DNA of 64,000 nucleotides. Source: Cichorium intybus. Its lineage: Eukaryota > Streptophyta > Magnoliopsida > Asterales > Asteraceae. Below the pieces are notes generated by a model. It was not told the DNA's origin. It did no database searches and saw only the letters and a list, made by a program, of their open reading frames with translations. The stretch is taken from NCBI GenBank assembly GCA_023525715.1, contig CM042016.1, positions 76,376,382 to 76,440,381 of the forward strand, written 5' to 3'. The translations under genes and the position numbers were made by a program. The first letter of the stretch is position 1, and each line of letters opens with the position of its first letter. Shown in pieces: positions 1 through 11,524 of the stretch.

Positions 1-816
1 ATTCACACTTACTCCTTCCAATCGTATGTGCACCTACAAACCAAAGAACAACCTTAAGTATATAGATAACCCCAACCCTAAGGCCACAATCTTGAAACCT
101 AGTGTTACCTGAGAGGACAACCAAGTCGAGAACATTTAATCCCTTGGACTGAAAAATCTCGATAAGATTGGTTATACTTTCACGACCCATGGGGACCTTT
201 GCAGCTTCCTTCGCTAGGGAAACTCGACCATCCTTTCTTCCAAAAGGAATCGACCAAAAAGGTCCACCAGCTAAAACAGTGGCGTCTCTAGCTGCAGCCG
301 TCAAGATGTCAGCACAAGAGACAGTTTTAGGGCATTTCTTCTCAACCGCCGCTTTGATGTCGTTGATCACTTCGAACCCTCTTAACGACTTGCTCACGTT
401 CGCTGACTTTTCACTTCCGCTATGGTCTAAAAGTATCGACGCATCACATCCCTACAAAAATAATTAACTGAAGGGGTCCAAAGAACAATACTAAGTAATT
501 AATTAATCTGATATTTACTTACCCTAACGGCACAGTCGTGAAAATGTAGCCGCATCAGACTAGGTGCAAGAGTTGGGTCCTTCTTAACCCATTCCTTGAC
601 TTTCCTGTAGATGATAGCTTCGACGTCACTACAACTATGTTGATACAAAGAGTAGGAAAGATCGTCCTCAAAAGACGAGATGTCTGGTAGCGTTGGTACT
701 TTGAGAGAATGCAATACTGATGAAAGGTTGGAAGCCGAAACTGACATAGAAAAGACGATTGACAACGAGAGGATTGTGATGATCATACTAGCACCAATCT
801 TCATCATTGCTCTCAA
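1..816 (-). CDS. Class III secretory peroxidase, 5' part (three exons, runs off window)
   Basis: Secreted haem peroxidase that oxidises phenolics with H2O2 in the cell wall or apoplast. Exon 1 is 816-523, exon 2 is 451-109, and exon 3 starts at 33 and leaves the window. Introns are 522-452 (GTAAGT...TAG) and 108-34 (GTAACA...TAG), only 71 and 75 bp. All 217 or so visible codons are open. A hydrophobic signal peptide covers about residues 1-29. The distal-haem motif RLHFHDC puts the catalytic Arg near 89 and distal His near 93. GCDASILLDH follows directly after intron 1, and SGAHTIG gives the proximal His near 215. The family is usually 320-350 residues, so about a third is missing here. The intron that usually follows VSCADI is absent: that motif lies inside exon 2. 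HDCAVRGCDAS, rather than the commoner HDCFVNGCDAS, recalls the Arabidopsis PRX7-like group. Start chosen as the first Met of the open frame; Met at codons 4 or 5 is possible. Confidence 0.93.
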
Positions 817-866
817 CGATGCGATAGATGAGTTGCTATGTATTGTGTGTATCAGTATATGTGTAA

Positions 867-874
867 TATATATA
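867..874 (-). promoter_or_regulatory. Possible TATA box of the peroxidase gene
   Basis: A TATATATA run on the minus strand lies about 51 bp upstream of the peroxidase ATG, a plausible TATA position for a short 5' leader. AT-rich surroundings make chance matches common. Confidence 0.3.
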
Positions 875-1384
<510 letters not shown>

Positions 1385-1717
1385 GGCTGAAGGGAGTGGA
1401 GGGTATTTTTGCCGACGGCAGCCTATGTGGCAATGTTTTGTTGGAGGCAACACCGCCCCCTGACCCAAATATTTTGGGAGGCAAAAGTTGAGCGGCATAT
1501 ACTTGCCGCTATCTCTCTCCTCTCTCTTTCTCTTCCTTTCTCTCACACTCTCTCAATATATATACATATATGTATATCTATATGTATATTTGTGTCTAGA
1601 TGCCTCTAACACCACTCTTTGACCAAAACATAACTCAACAACAAAAACATTTATCCTACGTGACGCCTACGTGGCGGGCTTGCCTCCCAAATGTTGGAGG
1701 CACCACTCCCTTCAGCC
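1385..1717. mobile_element. MITE, PIF/Harbinger (Tourist-like) type, 333 bp
   Basis: Perfect 15 bp terminal inverted repeats, GGCTGAAGGGAGTGG at 1385-1399 and its reverse complement at 1703-1717. They are flanked by the trinucleotide TTA on both sides (1382-1384 and 1718-1720). A TTA target duplication with TIRs beginning GG is the signature of the PIF/Harbinger superfamily. There is no coding capacity, so it is a non-autonomous miniature element. It sits about 570 bp upstream of the peroxidase start codon and could influence that promoter. Confidence 0.85.
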
Positions 1718-2023
1718 TTATCCTAGTTTGATATCGTTTGCGAGAAAAGGTGTTCAGTTATGCATTCAATTAACGTTTACAATGATCATAGAAGGTTGAA
1801 TGGAATACTTTATCATTATCATCACAAATTTATGCACTTTACCCTGTATTACTTAATGTGGATAAAAGACACCCCTTAGTTAGTCTTCTCAACTTCAGAA
1901 GAAAAAAAAAACCATGAAAGAGACAATTGTTTTCCAAATCTCATATAGAAAATACATATTATGACTACTATTGGAAATAGTGTCCAAGGTTATTAACTGT
2001 GGTGATATTTCTATAATAGCAGG

Positions 2024-3383
<1,360 letters not shown>

Positions 3384-3388
3384 AAATT

Positions 3389-3406
3389 TGGCGCCGTTGC
3401 CGGGGA
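3389..3406 (+). promoter_or_regulatory. Primer binding site, tRNA-Asp type
   Basis: TGGCGCCGTTGCCGGGGA, 18 nt complementary to the 3' end of plant tRNA-Asp, five bases after the LTR. This is the usual primer of Athila/Tat elements. Confidence 0.92.
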
Positions 3407-3532
3407 CTTGTGAGCTTAGGATAAGACGATCTGTAGGGAGTTGTTTTCTTATTTTTTGGATTTTGTTTTGATATTTGAGTTTAGTTAGTAATTTCATTTT
3501 GGTTTTGGCAGACGTTTTGCACTAGTCCATGC

Positions 3533-6500
3533 GTGCCCGTCGGGGTGGGCATACATCAGCCTTGCTTTTTGAGTCCTAATAGTGTTACAATAGAGGATGT
3601 TACCAATGAGCCCTTGGGCGAGGTAACGGGGGGAGTTCCAAATATACTCCCGATTTCTAAATTTCATGTGGGAAGCACAAGTGCTAGTGGTGGTGCGGTT
3701 TCAGCCCCTGCACCAGTACCATCATGCACTCAGTCGTTAGTCCAACCTATAAGTCAAACCTTTACAAACCCTTTTTCCAGTATCTGACGCGATGGCATGG
3801 GGAGAGCCGACCCGTGATGGCAACACATTACCTCGACAGCAAATACCTGTTTCACAACCACAATTTTCACAACCTTTACCATCACAATACCAATAACCCA
3901 TTTTCAAACCACAACCAGTTATTCAACCTATACCACCACAAACCCAAACCCAACCACCTCAAATACAACCTCTGCAGCCTCAGTACCAATACCAAGAGGC
4001 AGACCGAGTATATGATGAAGAAGACGAGGGATGGATGCTGCAGCATCCAGTCCAGCAGCAACAACAATTGAATCGAGGTCAGGGACCTCCGAGAAGATTT
4101 CAACAACCACAGCAACCACAGGGGCAGCAATTTTACAACAACGAGCATCATAACGGTAATATTGTTCCACCTATGTATTTTGCACAACCGAGGGGGCAAT
4201 CGGTTGCATCATATTTCCAACCCAGGGAATATGATGTCGCGTCACCCATTTATCTTCCTGATAATGTTGAGAATCAAGTAGAAATTAGGTCACAACTTCT
4301 AGGTATATTACCTGAGTTTAGGGGTTACAAAAAAGATGATCATTATAATCACTTATACGAATTTCTAGCCATAGCCAATGCGAATACACCTAGGAATACA
4401 AATAGGAACATTTTTAGGTTGAGACTGTTCCCATTTACCCTAAAAGACAAAGCCAAATATTGGTTTACTTCACTCCAGCCTAATAGTATTACCATGTGGG
4501 AGCAATTGAAAGTCAAATTTCTACAAGAATTCTATCCGGCTAGCAAGACCACGGAGATCAGGCGGGCCATTCAAGACTTTCAACAGAAGCCGGGGGAGGC
4601 ATTTCATGAGGCTTTTGATAGGTTAAAGGAATTGATGCCTTCTTGCCCACATCATGACATTCCAAAATGGCAGCTAGTGAAGTTATTCTTTGAAGGGGTG
4701 GACTTGACAAACCAAGCAATGATAAATGCATCATCCAGCGGGACCATAATGATGCAGGTTCCAGATTATGCTTGGCGGTTCTTGGAACAACTCATCAATG
4801 GCTCGAAAGCAAACTTCTCCACCAGGAAACCCGTAAGTACAACCGCAGCAGTATGAGCGGATACCGATTGGAAGAAGGAAGTGAAGAAGGAGACCACAGA
4901 GCTAAATAGGAAATTCGATAGGTTGATGTCTACCTTGCAAAATGGACCACAAAATCAGCAACAAGGTGGTCAACAAGGACAGAGGACGCAGGAAGTTCAT
5001 CAGGTTCACGGTCAAGGTTAAGGACAGTACAATAATGGACAATCTTACAGACCTTACAACCAAGGAACTCAGAATTCCGATAACAACAGACATAACAACT
5101 ATCAGGGACAACCCTCCAATAAATCTAGACAATTTCATCCAGGGAATAATGGTGGTCTTAGTGGGAGTAATAACAGCAATAGGGGCCGACAAATGCTAGT
5201 GACAATGCCCCAGAAAGCCAGGAAAGCATGATTGCCAAAATATACGAGCTTGTAAATGCTAGTCAACAGCAAACCTAAGCAAATTCCAAAGGCATTGCCA
5301 ATATGGAAAGGCAAATAGCTCAGATGGCTGAGGACCAAAGGAAAATGGACAGTGGTAAATTACCAAGCAGTACAAAAATAAACCCTAACCATACCCAAAG
5401 GACAGGAAAAGAGCATGTGAATGCTGTTGAGACCGAATGGAAAAAGGTCATGGAGGAGGATCTGGTGGAAAAGGAAGGTGAAAGTAAGACTGAAGAGAGT
5501 AAGGAAAAGAGTAATGAAAGTGATCAAGTTAAAAAGGACAAGGAAGTCCAGGAGGAAGAGCAACCTTTGTAGCTTGCGTTAAGAAAAAGAAGGATAAGAA
5601 GGTGAAGAAGAAACAGGACATGTCGAGCAAGCCGAATGGACCTTCGATCAACCAGCCTTTATGGGACGAGCTGAAGAATGCGCTTGAAGATACAGAGATT
5701 CTTCAGGAGATGTGTGAAAAGAATGGGAAATTCAAGATGCCTACACCTGACATGGTAATATTGACTGTTAAGGCAAGCAAGGCTGGAAATTGCCTAACAA
5801 AGAAAGGGACCCCGGTTCACCGTTGATTACTGTCACGGTGGGGGATGTTATCATTAGAAAACCTTCCTAGATCTAGGAACAAGTGTTAATGTGCTGATAG
5901 GATACTTTTATGACAAGTATAAGAATGAGAAATTAGAACCTACAAAGACGGTGTTGCAGTTGGCAGATCAATCAACGAAGGTTTCCCGGGGTAAGCTAAC
6001 CAACGTGATAGTCAAGGTTGGTGACTTCTTTTATCCCGTAGATTTTCTGGTGATGGAGTATGAGGGTTTAAAAGATGCGCCTGTATTAATTTTGGGACGT
6101 CTATTCTTAGCCACAGCTGGGGCTGTAACGGACCGTAAGACTGGAGATATGGATATCTCTTTCGGAACAAGGAAACATAGGCTGAACATGTTTGGGTGCC
6201 CAATATCGTTGCCACCGGGGTATAACGACAAGTACTTGAACAACAGCCCGCTTATGGCACCCAAGGAAAAGGATAAAGGTAGGAATCAGGGTCAAGGAAA
6301 TGGAAGTGACGAAGAAGAAATATTATGGGAAGCGAAGAGACATCCATTGCCAACAGTGGACAAGATACAACTTCTAGATATGCTCGAGATGATGGAGTTA
6401 AAGCACCAGCAATATGAGAAAGACACATGGTGTAGGGAGGCGAAAGTCTTCCAGATTCTGGATGCTCAACAACAATGGATCAGTCAAGTGAGTGATCGGA

Positions 6501-6592
6501 TGACACAACTCACAACATTGCTAGCAACATTGGTCCATGACTTTGCACTTGAGATGAAGAAAATAATTACGCCAGAAGAAAGAGAGGAATAA
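3533..6592 (+). pseudogene. Degraded gag and aspartic protease of the Athila-like element
   Basis: Several open blocks in shifting frames. 3533-3787 is a possible N-terminus; the frame then shifts, and a Q/P-rich stretch (with a TAA near 3895) leads into 4035-4856. That block carries the retrotransposon gag core (YWFTSL, EFYPASKTTEIRRAI, EAFDRLKEL). After a stop at 4854 come a glutamine/asparagine-rich linker, a QIAQMAEDQRK stretch with an acidic KE-rich tail (5303-5572) and a block at 5602-5826. The protease follows at about 5866-6210, with the Athila-type catalytic DLGTSVN and downstream ILGRLFLATAG. At least three stops or frameshifts separate the blocks, so no polyprotein can be made. There is no polymerase after the protease. 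Confidence 0.85.
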
Positions 6593-7393
6593 GGAGCAGC
6601 ATGTCTGGCTGAAGACATTAAACTTAGCGCTTGTTGGGAGGCAATCCATCTGTAAATAGGTTACGTATCGTGTTTTTAGAAGTAATTGGGAAATATCATC
6701 ATCATCATTGCAGGTATTAGTGGTTCGAGGCAAGTGTGGGGTCAAACAATGGATTTGGAGAAATTGGAAGCCACGACGCGATAAGGAGAAGGGCGCGACG
6801 TGGGATCACAAGATAGCCCGATGCGTAGGGGTTATTTTGGCGACTCGCGCGACGCGGGTCGCATCCAGGGCGCGTCGCGGAATATGATCAGACAAAAAAC
6901 CAGTTTATAAGGTACGTCTACTTCATCGCATCCACACAACCACGCCGCGAGATAGAGCATCCCCTGATCACTCGATTTCTTTCTTTTTTCTTGCATTCTA
7001 GTGTTCTACTACTACAGTATGTCTTCTGGAACTAGTTATTTCACGTTATTACATGCATTTGAATGGTTAATTTGATTGAAATAGCAAAAACAAGAAAACG
7101 TAGAAAATCGGCAATGCTTGGTCGTAGGGTGTTGTTTTCGCAAAATCATCACCCTAGGGAGGCTAGTCGGTAGTTAGGGTACCTTCTAGTATCATTGGAT
7201 TGAGTTTAACCGGTGAAATCATCGATTTTGGGATTTTTCTTTGCACCAGACCTACGACGCGACGCGCCAAGTTCTTGGGCAGCGTCACGCGTGTCTGTGC
7301 AAGAAGAAGGACTGATTTTGCAAATATTTTTGTTGAGATTCTTTTGTGCAGATGGAGTTCCGATGAGATCATCCATTCCTCCGATTTCCAGAG
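6593..7393 (+). other. Inter-ORF region of the Athila-like element
   Basis: No supported frame. It starts with a purine-rich CAAGTGTGGGGTCAAA at 6731, then a GC-rich patch with repeated CGCGACGCG-type words (about 6770-6890). It ends in a pyrimidine-rich TTCTTTTGTGCAG at about 7338-7350, which could be a 3' splice site for the next ORF (inference). Confidence 0.5.
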
Positions 7394-8550
7394 ATGTTAG
7401 ACGACACTCCGCAGTATGAGGCTCGACGAGACGAGCTGAGTTCCCGACCGGTCCTCGCCACTGTTCAGCTGGACCGGGCGATTCTGGCCCAGGCAGGGCT
7501 CCAGGCCGAGATTGAGCCCTTTATTCACTGTACATGGCTGATGGGGATCACACTTTTACTTGCCATGGCTGGGACCGGCTGATGGCCAATGAGGAGAATT
7601 TGGTCTACAAGGAGCTCCTTCTAGAGTTCCTTTCGACATGTCGATACACACCGGCATCACATGAGCCACGACCCCAGATCATTCGATTTCGACTGGGTGG
7701 AGAGAGCAGGGAGTGCAATCTCCGCGAGTTTGGCAGACGCACAGGGATATACACGGAGGCGGAGCTACAGAGCCGCCATTTTATACCTTTTCTACAGGCG
7801 TGTATCAGGGGACAGCCTCAGCGGGAGGCTAACGCAGTTATTTGGGCAGCGATGTCCAATGACCAGTTCGAGGGCGGGTCGGCCCGGGAGAGCCAGCTCC
7901 GCGACCCACTACACCTTTTGATGCACCGTATCATATCCACTTCTGTCATGCAGAAGCAGGGATGTGAGAAGGTGTCCAGGGATAATATGACCTTCATGTG
8001 GGCGCTCTCCGATCCCACCAGATTCCTCCACTTGCCATACGCACTGGCATTCTCTCTAACGACCCGAGCAGCGGGTGTAGCCGACAGCAGCCCCATGGCC
8101 GGTGGGCATTACATTACACGCCTGGCCTGGTCCTATAGCCTGTTGACAGCAGAGATCATGGCGACTCTTATAGCGACACCACCCTCACGGACATCAGTCC
8201 GTTATTTGGAGATTGTGAGGCTTATTCACCCGCCATGTGCGGGTGGTATTTTGAGGATGCCGACAGAGGCACCACAGGGTCCCCAGCCAGAGCTAGAGCA
8301 GCCAGCGAGGAGATGGAGATGGATGGAGGAGCCACCAGTGCAGCCCCAGCCACAGCTCGTAGAGTTGCAGGCTGCGATGAGGGCCATGGAAAGGAGGATG
8401 ATGCGTGCTGAGGCGCATCACCGGTGGGTGGCTGAGACGCAACGATTGATCATGCTCCAGTTGCGGATTGAGGAGATTCCAGACTACCCTGCGAGCGATC
8501 CAGACGATGAGGCGGGTCCATCTGGGACCCACCATGATGACGATGACTGA
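7394..8550 (+). pseudogene. Athila-type second ORF (ATHILA ORF-1-like), one frameshift
   Basis: About 385 codons across two overlapping frames, 7394-7582 and 7534-8550. The sense of the protein continues across a shift near 7535-7545, so this was one gene. Visible features are a FTCHGWDRL...YKELLLEFLSTC block, RFRLGGE, EFGRRTGIYTEAEL and a basic/Q-rich segment (MRAMERRMMRAEAHHRW). The C-terminus is very acidic, with runs of Asp. The layout fits the plant retrotransposon ORF called ATHILA ORF-1, whose molecular role is unknown; I recognise the pattern but could not search it. The frame downstream of the shift is intact for 338 codons, unusually well preserved compared with gag. It is not a viral envelope: no signal peptide or membrane segment is visible. 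Confidence 0.65.
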
Positions 8551-9578
8551 TGTATTTTCTTTTCTACCTTTTGAGACATTGTACCAAACGTATTACTATC
8601 CTGTGTTGCTGTTAGTTTTTATCGTTTATATGTGTTTTTCTTTTTGCACTTAATTTGTTTGTGAGTGTTGCATGTGAATACCAAATGGAAGTCGACTGAG
8701 GAGTTGTTTCAAGCAAGTGTGGGGTCATTGTGCCCCCTCCACTTGCCATTTCACCGGCGTGTTTATTGTTGCGCCACAACTCTTGAAATTCTGAAACGTG
8801 AGCAGTTTGTGTTTTGTATCCTGTGATAATAGAGTTCCATCAAGCAGTCAACTGTCTAAAAGGGGTAACTCTTTCTCCCTTATTCTGAAATAATTTTTGT
8901 ACAACGTGGACATTGTACGATTTTAAGTGTGGGATGTGGACGGTCGAAAGAGTGTTTTTGAAATTTTTGCAGGAAATGGCCAATTTTCAAAATTTTAGCA
9001 ACATTTTTCAAAATTTTTAATAGATTGTAATTTTGAAACGAATAGTTTTGAATGCTATAGCTTGTTATTTTTCAAGAAATATTGTTTAGTTGTTATCATG
9101 CTATTTGTTTAGTCAAATAAGTTGAGTTTTAAGAGTTAGAAGATTGGAATATTTTAGGATTGGAATTTAGGAAGGGACTGTCAATCAGTGGCCTTATTGT
9201 TCGAGCCGGTAGGTCTAAAATAGGTGGCCTCGAAGAGGCACTTATTCACCTTACAACCTAAGATCGTCTGGTCTGGGATGACATTTCTATAAGCTCGTTA
9301 CACAGACAACATCAAAAGTCATGGATAATTCTTTAATGACCTTTAGAATCTGAATGAGTACGTACACTCCTTGTGAACCGAAAATTTGTAATCAAGGGTT
9401 CTTTAGAAAGTCATGAATTCCAAAGGATATTCTGGTTATGTTTTCAAAAACTATTTTAATCTAACTCTGGGAACAATAAGCTTTGAAATTGAACACGTTC
9501 AAAAATGTTTGAGTCTTACTTAAAATCTGTTAAAAACTCACTTGATTGGGGACAAGCAAGGCACAAGTGTAGGGTGTT
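8551..9578 (+). other. 3' untranslated region of the Athila-like element
   Basis: No coding frame. Purine tracts resembling the element's own polypurine tract occur at 8714-8727 (CAAGTGTGGGGTCA) and 8924-8939 (TAAGTGTGGGATGTGG). The functional copy at the LTR edge is 9562-9578. Confidence 0.6.
9562..9578 (+). promoter_or_regulatory. Polypurine tract of the Athila-like element
   Basis: ACAAGTGTAGGGTGTT directly abuts the 3' LTR start TGACAAC. This is the plus-strand primer position in Athila-type elements. Confidence 0.75.
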
Positions 9579-10531
9579 TGACAACTCCTAGTAATATCAA
9601 GTATTTTAGTCATTGTTAGGCCATATTCTTGGTGAAATTATATCATATATACATTGGTATTTCTCACTTTTTGTGCTAGTGCTTGTATGCAATAAAATGT
9701 TACAATCAGGGACTAAAAGCGGACAATTGGAAGAAGTTTTGAGGATAAGGACAAAACAGTTGAATGATTACGCGCGCCGCAGGAATGAAGGTATGCGCGT
9801 CGCGCCACGTCAAGGATGAGGTGGTGAAGAGAAATTCAAATAGCGAAAAAAACAGGGATAAGCCAGTTCGCGCATTGCGGCTGGAAGCTTTGCACGCCGC
9901 GGATTCTATTTTTTTACAAGTATAAATAGAGGTCCTTAGGTCGAAATTAGCAGACAAGGAACAACCCCTAAGGTGGACTTAAGGCTTCTTTGACTCCAAG
10001 TTTCGGATTTTAGAAACCTCTTTTGGTATTTCTTATGTTTTCACTTTAAATTCTTTATTAGTTTAGTTGATTTAGATTTTAGCTTAGTGTTTCTGGATTG
10101 TGACAACCAGTAGCGGTAGGTTAAAGTTATTATTTTTGTATTTGAATACTTTGGATGTTTTGGTATTGATTTTAATACAAGTAATCATTTAGTTAATGCT
10201 TTTGTTGCATTTTTCAGTATTGATTGGTGTGTTTTTTTCTGATTCTGAGTTTTGTTTCTGATTTCAGTAAGCAATCTTAGGTTAGAAGTTGGTTTGGTTT
10301 AGAGTAGTTTATGTTTGATTTGGATTTTGGATTTTGTGTGGCAATTGTGTTTTTAGTGTGTTTTTGGGAAAGTGGAGTTAGTCCCTCTGGCTGTAGGGTG
10401 ACACTACAGTCGGTAAGCTATCGTCTTGTCTTGACCACCAAACTCCCGTGGATCGACCCTTACTACTGCTGTACTAGTGAGTGTGAGGTTTATTTTCTTA
10501 TTTTTGACCGCACGACGACCTAGGCGTGTCA
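9579..10531 (+). repeat. 3' LTR of the Athila-like element
   Basis: 953 bp, begins TGACAACTCC and ends CGTGTCA. It pairs with 2024-3383 but lacks the (TA)n block. Followed by the target duplication GCAGG. Confidence 0.92.
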
Positions 10532-10536
10532 GCAGG

Positions 10537-11080
10537 GTCCTTTTGGATTGTCCTCACGACCTAGTAAAAACAAACAGTGATAGAAAATAAGAAAGAATGA
10601 TTAGTTTATTAATTTATTGAGAAATAAATTAATTAGAAACTAAATCAGTAATTAATTAATAAAATAGTTTGGAATTAATTTACAAACATGAAGTACACGG
10701 ATTGCATTGTAATTAATTAAAGATTTAATTAATTCAGACAAGTACAGGGGATGGCTGTAAGAAGGCTCCTTAAGTTTGGAACCCTAGGAGCCCTCCAATA
10801 TGAATATAAGCCTTGGGGTCAAACCCTAAGGCATCTCTGGCCTCCTCTGTGTGCCACCATCTCCCTCTCTCCATCCTCCTTTCTCCTTGTTGAAATTCCA
10901 TAATAATTTTCTAGGGTTTTTGGATCTTGCTTCAAGCCTAGAAGAAACAAAGGTATGAATTCATAATTTATCTTGTTAGTTGATGCAATTGCTATGAACA
11001 TATGATCATAGATTATAAACATGATTCTTCTTGTTTAGATAATTTTATTGCTTATATGATTTGATCTTTTTAGCCCAACA
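10537..11080 (+). repeat. 3' part of the 5' LTR of copia D
   Basis: Begins at the Athila insertion point (GTCCTTTTGG) and ends AGCCCAACA just before a methionine-tRNA primer site. AT-rich first half, then CT-rich leader-like sequence near 10840-10890. Homologous in arrangement to the LTR of copia C at 26219-26861. Confidence 0.65.
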
Positions 11081-11081
11081 G

Positions 11082-11094
11082 TGGTATCAAAGCC
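11082..11094 (+). promoter_or_regulatory. Primer binding site of copia D (initiator tRNA-Met)
   Basis: TGGTATCAAAGCC, one mismatch from the consensus TGGTATCAGAGCC, one base after the LTR end. Confidence 0.75.
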
Positions 11095-11448
11095 TCTGTT
11101 CATAAGTTTCATGCACTTTAAATCAAAATTGGATTATGATTGTTGAATGCCTGTTGTTACTTTCGAAAATTTCATAGGTTTATGCTAGATAATTCTTGAA
11201 ATTGCATGTTATGAATTTTTCCTGATCTACGAATGCTAGAAACCCGCTTGTCGAAATATTTGAAGGGTTTAGGAGTTCCCTTAGGGCTTTTGGCGGCTAG
11301 GGTTTCCTAACCCTTGCTCGCCTTGCAAGTTTTCCAAGTTACATAGTTTCCTTATGTGCCTTATTGCCTAAACTGGTACACATTTAATTTAAGTTATATT
11401 TAATTAATTATTAAAAAAGTGTTAATTGAAGTAATAGTTAAATATCAA

Positions 11449-11518
<70 letters not shown>
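11095..11518 (+). other. Leader of copia D
   Basis: No gene. AT-rich leader ending in a (TA)n tract at about 11457-11519 that marks the left edge of the TIR element. Confidence 0.5.

Positions 11519-11524
<6 letters not shown>

Noticed and set aside
7394..8550. Envelope-like interpretation of the second ORF of the Athila-like element
   Set aside because: No signal peptide, transmembrane segment or cysteine pattern is visible; the match is to the ATHILA ORF-1 style.
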